Assembly (NCBI GenBank): GCA_963848475.1
Contig: CAWKDW010000006.1
Coordinates: forward strand, 124,001-188,000
Source: Solirubrobacter sp963848475
GTDB lineage: Bacteria; Actinomycetota; Thermoleophilia; Solirubrobacterales; Solirubrobacteraceae
Direction of reading: 5' to 3'
Length of the DNA stretch: 64,000 bases
Below, one piece after another: positions 56,401 through 64,000 of the stretch. Positions within the stretch are counted from its first letter, which is position 1, and every line of letters begins with the position of its first letter. The notes beneath the pieces are model-generated. The model was not told the origin of the DNA. It saw only the letters and a program-made list of their open reading frames with translations, and did no database searches. Both the position numbers and the translations under genes were made by a program.

Positions 56401-57054
56401 TTGTCCTACCCGCCCGGAATCCTCGCGCGCGGTCCCTGGCCGCCCGACCGGGTGAGCGCCCGCTGGCGCGAACTCGCCTACCAGCCGCCGTCCGAGCAGT
56501 CCGAGGCGGCCGACCTCGCGATCGCCGCGTTGCGCGGCCGCGGGTCGCCGTCTCACGACGGCGTCGGCGCCAGGCTCGCGAGCTTCGAGGTCGGCGGCGG
56601 CGAGCTTCGGATGGAGGTCGAGGAGGCGCGCTGGGCGCTAAGGCTGCTCGACGATGCCGCCGATGCGCTTTCCGTGCTGTGTGCCGTGCGCGATCACGAA
56701 GGCCGCTGGCTCGCGGGCCGGCGCGCCGAGTGGGTCGCGAGCTGGGCCGGTGTGTGGGCGCTCGGGGCGGGCGGAGCGGTCGACGCCGGCGAGCAGCCGG
56801 CCGAAGCGCTCACGCGCGAGTTGCGCGAGGAGTGGGGTGTCGAGCCAGACCGGCTCAGCGTCGAGGCACTGCTGGCGACGCCCGGCGGCCTGGTGCTGCT
56901 GATCGGCCAGGCCTGGCTCGCGCCCGGGGCCGAGGTCACGCGCGACGCCGAGCACGACGCGCACGCCTGGTGGCCGCGCGATCCGGCGGACTGGCCAGAA
57001 GAGTCACATCCGCAACTCCGGCGCATGGCAGCGTTGTTAGTACAGGACACGTGA
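56401..57054 (+). CDS. NUDIX hydrolase-domain protein
   Basis: A 217-residue protein with start TTG 56401. The N-terminal ~80 residues are helical and specific to this group. The NUDIX box is clear in the second half: GAGGAVDAGEQPAEALTREL then REEWGVE (G-x5-E-x7-REU-x-EE-x-G-U). It would hydrolyse a nucleoside diphosphate-linked substrate. The next gene's GTG overlaps the stop (GTGA), so they are co-translated. Substrate unknown. Confidence 0.88.
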   Translation: MSYPPGILARGPWPPDRVSARWRELAYQPPSEQSEAADLAIAALRGRGSPSHDGVGARLASFEVGGGELRMEVEEARWALRLLDDAADALSVLCAVRDHEGRWLAGRRAEWVASWAGVWALGAGGAVDAGEQPAEALTRELREEWGVEPDRLSVEALLATPGGLVLLIGQAWLAPGAEVTRDAEHDAHAWWPRDPADWPEESHPQLRRMAALLVQDT

Positions 57055-57359
57055 ACTTCCGCACGCTGAAGTACCTCTCGTTCGCGCACTCGGCGATTTA
57101 CACCGCCCTGCTCGTCGTCGCGATCCTCGGCGTGTTGGGGAACGTTAAGTACGGCCTCGGATGGGCGCACGGGGTCGGTTGGATCCTAATGTCTTTAGTG
57201 TGCGTCGACGCCGTCCGGCGTCGCGTGATTCCGCTCTGGCTCGGGGTTATGGTCGCCGTCGTGGGCGGTGTCGGCCCCTTTGCGGGCACCCTCGGATTCC
57301 TGTATGCCGAGCGGCATGCACCAGCGCCTGCAGCTCTCTCTCAAAGCGATATGGTCTAG
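57051..57359 (+). CDS. DUF3817-like small membrane protein
   Basis: A 102-residue protein from GTG 57051, coupled to the NUDIX gene by a 4-bp overlap. It has three hydrophobic helices (about 12-32, 40-55, 62-84) with a short basic loop VDAVRRRVIP. The pattern (NFRTLKYLSFAHSAIYTALL, HGVGWILMS) matches DUF3817 integral membrane proteins. No catalytic role known. It precedes the large 2-oxoglutarate dehydrogenase gene by 9 bp and may share its transcript. Confidence 0.8.
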   Translation: MNFRTLKYLSFAHSAIYTALLVVAILGVLGNVKYGLGWAHGVGWILMSLVCVDAVRRRVIPLWLGVMVAVVGGVGPFAGTLGFLYAERHAPAPAALSQSDMV

Positions 57360-57368
57360 GACCCTGAT

Positions 57369-60300
57369 ATGGCAGTGAACACCACCGTAGAAGTGGTCAT
57401 GCCGCCGATGGGAGACTCGGTTTCCGAGGGCTCCATCCTCGAATGGCATAAGCAAGAAGGCGACACGGTCTCCGAGGACGAGATCCTCGTCGAGATATCG
57501 ACTGACAAAGTCGATGCCGAAGTCCCTTCCCCTGTGAGCGGCACCGTGGTCAAGATCCACGCCGCCGAGGGCGACACGGTCGGGATCGGCAGCGTGCTGG
57601 CCGAGATCGCGCAGGGCGAGAACGGCTCCGGACCGGCGCTCGAGGCCGACGACGAACCTGAGGCCGAGGCTCTCGCCGAGCCCACGGGCGAGCCGACGGT
57701 GATCGAGATCGAGATGCCCGCGATGGGCGAGTCGGTCTCCGAGGGCACGATCCTCGAGTGGGCCAAGGCGCCCGGCGACTCGATCGAGGAAGGCGAGACG
57801 ATCGTCGAGATCTCGACCGACAAGGTCGACGCCGAGGTTCCCGCTCCCGCCTCCGGCACGCTGACCGAGGCGCTCGCCGAAGCCGGCGACACGGTCACCG
57901 TCGGCCAGGTCATCGCGCGTATGACCTCCGGCAGCAGCAACGGCGCCGGCAAGGCCGCCGTCGCGCCGAAGCCTGAAGCCACTGAGACTCGCCCGGCCGG
58001 CGATGTCGAGACGATCCAGACGCCCGACGGCCTGAAGGTCACCCCAGTGGCCTCGCGCGTCGCGGCCGCGCACGGGGTCGACCTCGGCAAGGTCACCGGC
58101 AGCGGCCCGGACGGGCGGATCGGCAAGGCCGACGTGCTCGCCTTCCAGGAGAACGGCGCTTCGGCCGCTCCGGCCAAGAAGGCCGCGCCCGCCCCGACCG
58201 GCGGCAAGCAGACCCTGCTCAAGGGCGCGAGCGCGATGCTCGCGCGCTACATGGACGAGTCGCGCGCGATCCCGACCGCGACCTCGTTCCGCACCTTCAC
58301 CGTCACGAACCTCGACACGCGCCGCAAGCAGCTCAAGGCCGCGGGCCAGAAGGTCTCGTTCACGCACCTGATCGCGCATGCGATCGCGCGCGCGGCGACC
58401 GAGCAGATGCCGGTGATGGCGAACCACTTCGCCGAGCTCGACGGCAAGCCGCACGTGATCGACGACGGCGCCGTCAACCTCGGCATCGCCGTCGACGTCG
58501 AGAAGAAGGGCGGCGGGCGCACCCTGATGGTGCCCGTGATCCGCGACGCGGGCCGGCTCACGTTCCCGCAGTTCCTGGACGCCTTCAACGTCCTGATCGG
58601 CAAGGCACGCGAGAACAAGCTGACCGCCGACGATCTGCAGGGCGCGAACGTCTCGCTCACCAATCCCGGCGGCATCGGCACGATCGCCTCCGTCCCGCGG
58701 CTGATGAACGGACAGGGCACGATCGTCGCCACCGGCTCGATCGGCTACCCGCCCGGTCTCTCCGGGATCGGCGCCACGATCGGTGCCGAGAAGGTGATGA
58801 CGATGACGTCGACGTACGACCATCGCATCATCCAGGGCGCCGAGTCCGGCCAGTTCCTGCAGGTCGTCGAGGCGTACCTCCAGGGCGAGCACGGCTTCTA
58901 CGAGCAGGTCTTCGCCGACCTCGGCGTCGAGACCGGCGCCGCGCCGACGGCACCGGCGCCCACGGTGGAGGCGCCGCCGGCGACCAAGACCGAGCCCGCC
59001 CCGGCCGTTGCCGGCGCACCCGACCTGGAGCTGCTGCAGGCGGTCCAGGCCGCGATGTCGCTGATCAAGGCGCACCGCACGCACGGCCATCTCGCCGCGC
59101 GCCTGGACCCGCTCGGCTCCGAGCCCGAGGGCGATCCCGCGCTCGATCCCGAGCCGCTGAAGCTGACGCCCGAGCTGATGGCCCGGATCCCGGCCTCGAT
59201 CCTGCGCGTCGGCGTTCCCGGCGAGACGCTGGCCGATGTCGTCCCGAACCTGCGCGAGACCTACTGCGGCACGATCGCCTACGAGATCGAGCACATCGCC
59301 TCGCACCGCCAGCGCGTCTGGCTGCGCGAGAAGATCGAGACCGGCGCGTACCGCAAGCCGCTCAGCACCGAGGAGAACGTCGCGCTGCTGCGCCGGCTGA
59401 CGCAGGTCGACTCGCTCGAGCGCTTCATGCACAAGGCCTACCTGGGCCAGAAGCAGTTCTCCGTCGAGGGCCTGGACATGACCGTCCCGATGCTCGACGA
59501 GATGATCCAGCTCTCCGCCGCCGAGGGCGCGCGCGAAGTCGTCATCGGCATGGCCCACCGCGGCCGGCTGAACGTGCTCGCGCACAACCTCGGCCGCGCG
59601 TACGAGACGATCTTCCGCGAATTCGAAGGCGCGTCCTCGATCGAGGCCGTGACGACGATCCCGCAGGGCGGCACCGGCGACGTCAAGTACCACCACGGCG
59701 CCCAGGGCACCTACCAGTGCGGTGACCAGCAGAGCGTGCTCGTGCGGCTGGAGTCCAACCCGTCGCACCTCGAGTACGTCGGGCCGGTCGTCGAGGGCGC
59801 CACGCGCGCCGTCCAGACCTCGCGCCAGGGCACGCACGCGACGCTCGACACCAACGCCGCCGTCTCGATCATCCTGCACGGCGACGCGGCCTTCCCCGGC
59901 CAGGGCGTCGTCGCGGAGACCTTCAACCTGCAGGCGCTCGACGGCTACACCGTCGGCGGCGCGCTGCACCTGATCCAGAACAACCAGGTCGGCTTCACCA
60001 CCGACCCGGACGACTCACGCTCCACGCGCTGGGCCTCGGACCTCGCCAAGGGCTTCGACGTCCCGATCTTCCACGTCAACGCCGACGACGTCGCCGCCTG
60101 CATCTCCGCGGTCCGGCTCGCGTTCGCGTTCCGCCAGGAGTTCGGCCACGACGTCCTGATCGACCTGATCGGCTACCGCCGCTACGGCCACAACGAGGCC
60201 GACGAGCCGGCGTACACGCAGCCGGAGATGACGGCCAAGATCAAGGCCAAGAAGCCGGTGCGCGAGCTCTACGCGGCGTCGCTGGTGGACGGCGGGACGC

Positions 60301-61655
60301 TGACCCAGGAGGACGCGGATTCGATCGCGTCCGAGATCTGGGACGACCTCGCTCGCCGCCATCGCGAGCTCAAGGAGCAGCTGCAGAGCGCCGGCGACGA
60401 GCAGCCCACCGGCGGCTACGAGCTCGATCGCTCGGCCTCCCCCGAGGTCAAGACCGCGGTCTCGACGGAGCGCCTGCAGTCTTTGAACGAAGAGCTGCTG
60501 CGCGTGCCCGAGGGCTTCACCGTGCACCCGAAGCTGGTCAAGCAGCTCGAGCGCCGGCGTGAGGCCATCGGAGCCAAGGGCGGGATCGACTGGGCGCAGG
60601 CCGAGTCGCTCGCCTACGCGTCGCTGCTGACCGAGGGCACCCCGGTGCGCCTGACCGGCCAGGACGTCGAGCGCGGCACGTTCTCGCAGCGCCACCTCGT
60701 GCTCCACGACCCGAAGACCGGGCAGCGGATCTCGCCGATCCAGTCGCTGCCGGGCGCGCTGGCGCCGATGGAGCTGCACAACTCGCCGCTGAGCGAGATC
60801 GCGTGCCTCGGCTTCGAGTACGGCTACTCGATGGAGGCGCCCGAGACGCTGGTGCTGTGGGAGGCGCAGTTCGGCGACTTCGTGAACTCGGCGCAGGTCA
60901 TCATCGACCAGTTCATCGTCTCCGCGCTCTCGAAGTGGGGCCAGACGACGCGTCTGACGCTGCTGCTGCCGCACGGCTACGAGGGTTCGGGCCCGGAGCA
61001 CTCCTCCGCGCGCCTGGAGCGGTTCCTGACGCTCGCCGCCGAGGGCAACATCCGCGTGGCGAACCTGACCACGCCCGCGCAGTACTTCCACATGCTGCGC
61101 CGTCAGGCCCGCGTGGCCAAGCAGCGCCCGCTCGTGATCATGACCCCGAAGCAGCTCTTGCGGCTGCCGCAGGCGTCCTCGCGGATCGAGCACCTCGCGG
61201 ACTCGCGCTTCTTCCCGGTTCTGGCGGAGCCGCGCGTGGACGTCGACAAGGTCACGCGCCTGGTGCTCTGCACCGGCAAGATCTTCTACGACCTCAAGGG
61301 CCACGCCACGCGCGAGAACAACGAGGGCGTCGCGATCACCCGCGTCGAGCTGCTGTATCCGTTCCCGCAGGCGCAGATCCTCGAAGAGGTCATGCGCTAC
61401 CCGAACCTGCGCGAGGTCGTGTGGGTCCAGGAGGAGCCGCGCAACATGGGCGCCCGCGCCCACATGTCGCCGCGCCTGCTGCAGATCCTCCCGGCCGACA
61501 TCGAGTTCGGCTACGTCGGCCGGCCCGAGCGCGCCTCGCCGGGTGAGGGCTACCCGGCCGCGCACACCGTCGAGCAGACCCGGATCATCCGCACGGCGCT
61601 GGATCTCAGCGTGCCCGTGTCGGTGAACCCGGTCAAGCAGCCCGGCGAGCGCTAG
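57369..61655 (+). CDS. kgd: 2-oxoglutarate dehydrogenase E2-E1 fusion with two lipoyl domains (KGD-like)
   Basis: A 1428-residue fusion from ATG 57369. Residues 5-82 and 110-186 are two lipoyl domains with the lipoylation lysines K47 and K152 in STDKVDAEVP. A peripheral-subunit-binding domain follows at about 223-260 (VASRVAAAHGVDLG). The E2 catalytic core is about 282-515, ending in YDHRIIQG with H485. The Asp of the usual HxxxD motif is Gln, as in mycobacterial KGD. The ThDP-binding E1 part is about 552-1428 (GMAHRGRLNVLAHNLG; HGDAAFPGQG near 838). It should perform succinyl transfer to CoA with an E3 from elsewhere. Mycobacterial KGD lacks lipoyl domains, so the N-terminus is notable. Confidence 0.95.
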   Translation: MAVNTTVEVVMPPMGDSVSEGSILEWHKQEGDTVSEDEILVEISTDKVDAEVPSPVSGTVVKIHAAEGDTVGIGSVLAEIAQGENGSGPALEADDEPEAEALAEPTGEPTVIEIEMPAMGESVSEGTILEWAKAPGDSIEEGETIVEISTDKVDAEVPAPASGTLTEALAEAGDTVTVGQVIARMTSGSSNGAGKAAVAPKPEATETRPAGDVETIQTPDGLKVTPVASRVAAAHGVDLGKVTGSGPDGRIGKADVLAFQENGASAAPAKKAAPAPTGGKQTLLKGASAMLARYMDESRAIPTATSFRTFTVTNLDTRRKQLKAAGQKVSFTHLIAHAIARAATEQMPVMANHFAELDGKPHVIDDGAVNLGIAVDVEKKGGGRTLMVPVIRDAGRLTFPQFLDAFNVLIGKARENKLTADDLQGANVSLTNPGGIGTIASVPRLMNGQGTIVATGSIGYPPGLSGIGATIGAEKVMTMTSTYDHRIIQGAESGQFLQVVEAYLQGEHGFYEQVFADLGVETGAAPTAPAPTVEAPPATKTEPAPAVAGAPDLELLQAVQAAMSLIKAHRTHGHLAARLDPLGSEPEGDPALDPEPLKLTPELMARIPASILRVGVPGETLADVVPNLRETYCGTIAYEIEHIASHRQRVWLREKIETGAYRKPLSTEENVALLRRLTQVDSLERFMHKAYLGQKQFSVEGLDMTVPMLDEMIQLSAAEGAREVVIGMAHRGRLNVLAHNLGRAYETIFREFEGASSIEAVTTIPQGGTGDVKYHHGAQGTYQCGDQQSVLVRLESNPSHLEYVGPVVEGATRAVQTSRQGTHATLDTNAAVSIILHGDAAFPGQGVVAETFNLQALDGYTVGGALHLIQNNQVGFTTDPDDSRSTRWASDLAKGFDVPIFHVNADDVAACISAVRLAFAFRQEFGHDVLIDLIGYRRYGHNEADEPAYTQPEMTAKIKAKKPVRELYAASLVDGGTLTQEDADSIASEIWDDLARRHRELKEQLQSAGDEQPTGGYELDRSASPEVKTAVSTERLQSLNEELLRVPEGFTVHPKLVKQLERRREAIGAKGGIDWAQAESLAYASLLTEGTPVRLTGQDVERGTFSQRHLVLHDPKTGQRISPIQSLPGALAPMELHNSPLSEIACLGFEYGYSMEAPETLVLWEAQFGDFVNSAQVIIDQFIVSALSKWGQTTRLTLLLPHGYEGSGPEHSSARLERFLTLAAEGNIRVANLTTPAQYFHMLRRQARVAKQRPLVIMTPKQLLRLPQASSRIEHLADSRFFPVLAEPRVDVDKVTRLVLCTGKIFYDLKGHATRENNEGVAITRVELLYPFPQAQILEEVMRYPNLREVVWVQEEPRNMGARAHMSPRLLQILPADIEFGYVGRPERASPGEGYPAAHTVEQTRIIRTALDLSVPVSVNPVKQPGER

Positions 61656-61664
61656 CCGTTTGAA

Positions 61665-61689
61665 GGTTGCGCGGTTTCGCCGCGCAACC
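61665..61689 (+). terminator. First hairpin after the 2-oxoglutarate dehydrogenase gene
   Basis: A 10-bp perfect stem (GGTTGCGCGG / CCGCGCAACC) with loop TTTCG begins 10 bp past the stop. Tandem hairpins follow. Confidence 0.65.
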
Positions 61690-61712
61690 GCGATGGCCTG
61701 ACAGGTCCGTTG

Positions 61713-61739
61713 CAGCCCCGCAACTTCGTTGCGGGGCTG
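61713..61739 (+). terminator. Second hairpin after the 2-oxoglutarate dehydrogenase gene
   Basis: A 12-bp perfect stem (CAGCCCCGCAAC / GTTGCGGGGCTG) with loop TTC, 15 bp before the next gene. With the first hairpin it isolates the kgd transcript. Confidence 0.7.
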
Positions 61740-61753
61740 GTGTCGCTTGAGGC

Positions 61754-62500
61754 ATGAGAAAGTTTCGATTCTCCGGCCGCGCCGCGGTCGTGTGCTCCCT
61801 GATCCTCGCGATCGGCGTCCCTTCGGTCGCGATGGGCTTCGGCGAAGGCCGGAACCTGCTGCTCGGCAAGCGCAACCCGTCGAGCAACCCGTCGCTTGCA
61901 TTGACGAGCGAGACGGAGATCATCGCCAACAGTGCCACCTACGGCACCCGCCAGTCCAACAAGAAGGACGGCGACGGTGGTGGCGCGATCTACGGCTGCC
62001 GCTCGAGCCTGGGCAATGAGCCGTGCGTCCGCGCCGCCAACCTCAAGGGTGGCCGCGCGTTCGAGTTCGCCACCGTCGGCCTCCAGGGCGGCTACATCTC
62101 GACCGGCAACCCGACCGGCGCGCCGTTCACCACCAACGCGACCGGCGTCGCGACCGGCCTGAACGCCGACCGCGTCGACGGCAAGGAAGCGGCCGACTTC
62201 GCTCCGGCCGCCGACGTCACCGCGTTGTCCGCCAGCCTGCTCGACGCCCAGGTGGCAGCTGACGCCGTCGTCAGCGCCAATAGCCGCGGCGCCGTCTCCG
62301 CGACCAAGGCCGCGAACCCGAGCAACGTCTACACGGTCAAGTTCAACAAGGACGTGAGCAAGTGCTCGTTCACCGCCTCCCCCGTCGGCAGCGCCGCCGC
62401 TGAGGCGCCTGGCGTCGCCGCCACCCCGAGCGTCGCCGACAGCGTCAACGTGGACACCGGCACCGCCGCCGGCTCCTTCCACCTTCAGGTGATCTGCTGA
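61754..62500 (+). CDS. Secreted protein with LNADRVDGK motif, function unknown
   Basis: A 248-residue exported protein from ATG 61754. Signal sequence 1-28 (KFRFSGRAAVVCSLILAIGV) is followed by a beta-rich body. The motif ATGVATGLNADRVDGKEAAD is a kind of short repeat signature I associate with surface proteins of Thermoleophilia; that is recollection, not a search result. Four cysteines (CRSSLGNEPC and two near the end) may form disulfides. The 3' end overlaps the convergent DUF1028 gene by 16 bp. Confidence 0.75.
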   Translation: MRKFRFSGRAAVVCSLILAIGVPSVAMGFGEGRNLLLGKRNPSSNPSLALTSETEIIANSATYGTRQSNKKDGDGGGAIYGCRSSLGNEPCVRAANLKGGRAFEFATVGLQGGYISTGNPTGAPFTTNATGVATGLNADRVDGKEAADFAPAADVTALSASLLDAQVAADAVVSANSRGAVSATKAANPSNVYTVKFNKDVSKCSFTASPVGSAAAEAPGVAATPSVADSVNVDTGTAAGSFHLQVIC

Positions 62501-63372
62501 CGCACGGCCTTCCCGGCCGGAGCGAAATCCGGTGAGAGCCGGTCGAGGAGAACCAGCCAGTTCGGGTTCTCCTCGACCGCCCGCCGGACGGCGGCGACGC
62601 CGCCGTCGAGGTCCCCGGTCTGCGCTCGCGCAAGGCCGGACCAGAACAGCAGCTCGTCCGAGTTCGGGGCGAGCTCGGCCGCTCGTCGGTAGAGCGCGCC
62701 TGCCTCGTCCGTCCGTCCCGCCGCCAGCAGCTCGTCGCCGGCGCCCGCGAGGTCGTAGGCGCTCTGCAACGTGAGCAGGCGGCGCAGCTCGTCCAGCGGC
62801 ACGTCGTGGTCCTCGACCCGGAGATCAAGGGTCCGCACCCAGGGCTCGCCCTCCTCGGGCACGACGACCATCGCGGCCGACTGGCGCCCGCGCACGTCGC
62901 CACCCTCGCCCTCGGCGGCGTCGAGCGCCGCGAGCAGGCGCTGTGACAGCGCGCCTCGGGTGCCGGCGAACGCGTCCGACATGGCCGCCGGGACGGTGTC
63001 GCGGGCCATCATGTTCGCCTGGCAGCTGTGGTGCTCGCCGGTCACGTGCGACGCGTGATCGATGCAGTCCCGGCCGGTGTGGACGCTGACGTGGCCGTTG
63101 CGGTCGATCACGGCGACCTGGCGGACCGCCGCCAGCGGGTCGGCCGCCAGCAGCTCGCCGAGCGCCTGCTGCGCGCCCACGCCCTCCGCGAGCCGGTCGA
63201 GCGCGTTCGGCCCGTAGGCCGGCTCGACCACCGACTGCGTGGCCACCGCGCCGACCCCGGCGCGCGCCCAGGCGCACAACGGACCGACGGAGAACCAGTG
63301 CGACTGGACCGCGACGCCGACCTCACGCGTCTGCGGATCGAGCGCGACGATTGAATACGTGCCGTGGCGCAT
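62485..63372 (-). CDS. DUF1028 protein with C-terminal TPR-like repeat
   Basis: A 295-residue protein from ATG 63372. The N-terminal ~200 residues fit DUF1028: HGTYSIVALDPQTREVGVAV, VGAVATQSVVEPAYGPNALD, HHSCQANMMARDTVPAAM. It resembles an Ntn-hydrolase-type fold. The last ~90 residues carry a TPR-like pair (AGRTDEAGALYRRAAELAPN; FWSGLARAQTGDLDGGVAAV). No active-site claim is made. It is divergent from the alkyltransferase-like gene and the starts overlap by a few bases. Confidence 0.85.
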   Translation of the reverse strand: MRHGTYSIVALDPQTREVGVAVQSHWFSVGPLCAWARAGVGAVATQSVVEPAYGPNALDRLAEGVGAQQALGELLAADPLAAVRQVAVIDRNGHVSVHTGRDCIDHASHVTGEHHSCQANMMARDTVPAAMSDAFAGTRGALSQRLLAALDAAEGEGGDVRGRQSAAMVVVPEEGEPWVRTLDLRVEDHDVPLDELRRLLTLQSAYDLAGAGDELLAAGRTDEAGALYRRAAELAPNSDELLFWSGLARAQTGDLDGGVAAVRRAVEENPNWLVLLDRLSPDFAPAGKAVRQQIT

Positions 63373-63396
63373 CCTGCAGAAGATAGGACCGAATCG

Positions 63397-63642
63397 GTGC
63401 TCGATCGGGTCCGATCCACCCCCGAGGGCTTCGTGCGCTCCTATGGCGACGTCTCGCCCGGCGCCCCGCGCTTCGCCGGCACGGTGCTGTTTCACAACGA
63501 CGATCCCGGCCTGCCGTGGTGGCGGATCGTCCGCGCGGACGGGTCGTTGGCCAAGGGGGCGAGGCAGCGCGCGCTGCTGGAGCAGGAGGGCGTCCCCTTC
63601 CGGGGTGAGAAGGTGGACATGCACGCCGCGCGGATACCTTGA
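63397..63642 (+). CDS. Alkyltransferase-like protein (ATL, MGMT fold without the active Cys)
   Basis: An 81-residue DNA-binding protein; GTG 63397 is preferred, GTG 63364 would overlap the divergent DUF1028 start. Sequence VLDRVRSTPEGFVRSYGDVS, PGLPWWRIVRADGSLAKGAR and LLEQEGVPF matches the MGMT DNA-binding domain. The PCHR cysteine is replaced by W (WWRIVRADG), the hallmark of ATL proteins that flag O6-alkylguanine for nucleotide-excision repair. Family assignment is good; the start is the weak point. Confidence 0.85.
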   Translation: MLDRVRSTPEGFVRSYGDVSPGAPRFAGTVLFHNDDPGLPWWRIVRADGSLAKGARQRALLEQEGVPFRGEKVDMHAARIP

Positions 63643-63647
63643 TAGGC

Positions 63648-64000
63648 ATGTGGGTCCAGCGCGAAGTCACCCTCCGTCCGCGCCCGCGCGGCTTTCACCT
63701 GATCACGCGCGACGTGCTCGACGCGGTTCCCGAACTGCGCTCGCTGCAGGTGGGACTGCTGCACGTCTTCATCCGCCACACCTCGGCGTCCTTGACGCTG
63801 AACGAGAACGCCTCGCCCGACGTCCGCGACGACTTCGAGACCTGGTTCAACGAGGCCGTCCCCGAGGACGCGCGCTACTGGACGCACACGATCGAGGGCC
63901 CCGACGACATGCCCGCTCACATCAAGGCTTCCCTGCTCGGCCCCTCGCTGTCGCTGCCGGTCGCCGGCGGCCGGCTCGCCGTCGGCACCTGGCAGGGCAT
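63648..64000 (+). CDS. YjbQ-family protein (UPF0047), 3' partial
   Basis: The gene starts at ATG 63648 and runs off the right edge of the window. The translation (MWVQREVTLRPRPRGFHLIT ... LLHVFIRHTSASLTLNENAS ... RYWTHTIEGPDDMPAHIKAS) matches YjbQ/UPF0047, a small trimeric protein family annotated as secondary thiamine-phosphate synthase. About 117 of the usual ~140 residues are visible. The conserved HTSASL and GPDDMPAH motifs are intact. Confidence 0.9.
   Translation, partial: MWVQREVTLRPRPRGFHLITRDVLDAVPELRSLQVGLLHVFIRHTSASLTLNENASPDVRDDFETWFNEAVPEDARYWTHTIEGPDDMPAHIKASLLGPSLSLPVAGGRLAVGTWQG

Noticed and set aside
57195..59969. 924-residue open frame opposite the 2-oxoglutarate dehydrogenase gene
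   Set aside because: Shadow of the real gene; composition is Arg, Gly and Leu-rich with no domain.

Overview
The window is about 64 kb of very GC-rich, gene-dense bacterial chromosome from an actinobacterium. The most likely group is Thermoleophilia/Solirubrobacterales. The reasons are a KGD-type 2-oxoglutarate dehydrogenase polypeptide, a furA-katG pair, a SARP/FHA regulator, frequent GTG and TTG starts, and small secreted proteins of a type I associate with that order. The taxonomic call is an inference. I saw no rRNA, tRNA, CRISPR array or recognisable insertion sequence.

Region 1 (1-6.8 kb) holds a TetR regulator cut by the window edge, a large unrecognised protein, a FitAB/VapBC-type toxin-antitoxin pair with a doubled palindromic operator, a 2-oxoglutarate/Fe(II) oxygenase, and a decayed FAD monooxygenase pseudogene. 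Region 2 (5.7-12.1 kb) is a signalling block: an EmbR-like SARP/FHA regulator converging on a Ser/Thr kinase-AAA-LuxR protein, followed by a secreted serine hydrolase. Region 3 (12-17.2 kb) is an intergenic stretch rich in dyads, then a decaying branched-chain amino-acid-type ABC transporter (livF lacks its Walker A, livG is abnormally short) with a divergent binding protein. Region 4 (17.2-23.7 kb) has an ECF sigma factor translationally coupled to a membrane-anchored BNR propeller protein, then furA-katG.

Region 5 (23.7-36.7 kb) is mixed: Fpg glycosylase, M20 peptidase, SixA-like phosphatase, a secreted glycosidase-like protein, an APH-family kinase, a second ECF sigma factor, aldehyde dehydrogenase, an MFS transporter, cyclophilin, a DEAD-box helicase, a PfkB kinase and dCTP deaminase. 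Region 6 (36.7-50.6 kb) is central metabolism and signalling: citrate synthase, a GNAT protein, an interrupted GAF/PAS protein, an SSI-like lipoprotein, a YgjP-like metallopeptidase, an HDOD-GGDEF protein, MetF, an MBL hydrolase, M29 aminopeptidase, pyruvate kinase and Ppx/GppA. Region 7 (50.6-64 kb) has glyoxalase I, a second MBL protein, an ABC1 kinase, copper amine oxidase, a NUDIX protein, the giant E2-E1 2-oxoglutarate dehydrogenase, a secreted protein, a DUF1028 protein, an alkyltransferase-like protein and a YjbQ protein cut by the right edge.

The most notable points are the 1428-residue 2-oxoglutarate dehydrogenase carrying two N-terminal lipoyl domains fused to the usual KGD E2-E1 core, the ECF sigma/BNR-propeller pair, and the kinase-LuxR/SARP-FHA convergent pair. 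Several genes carry apparent frameshifts. Some look like true decay (monooxygenase, livF); others (MFS transporter, GAF/PAS protein, TM protein with a GACGC repeat) could be assembly errors or slippage. Many convergent genes overlap at their 3' ends.
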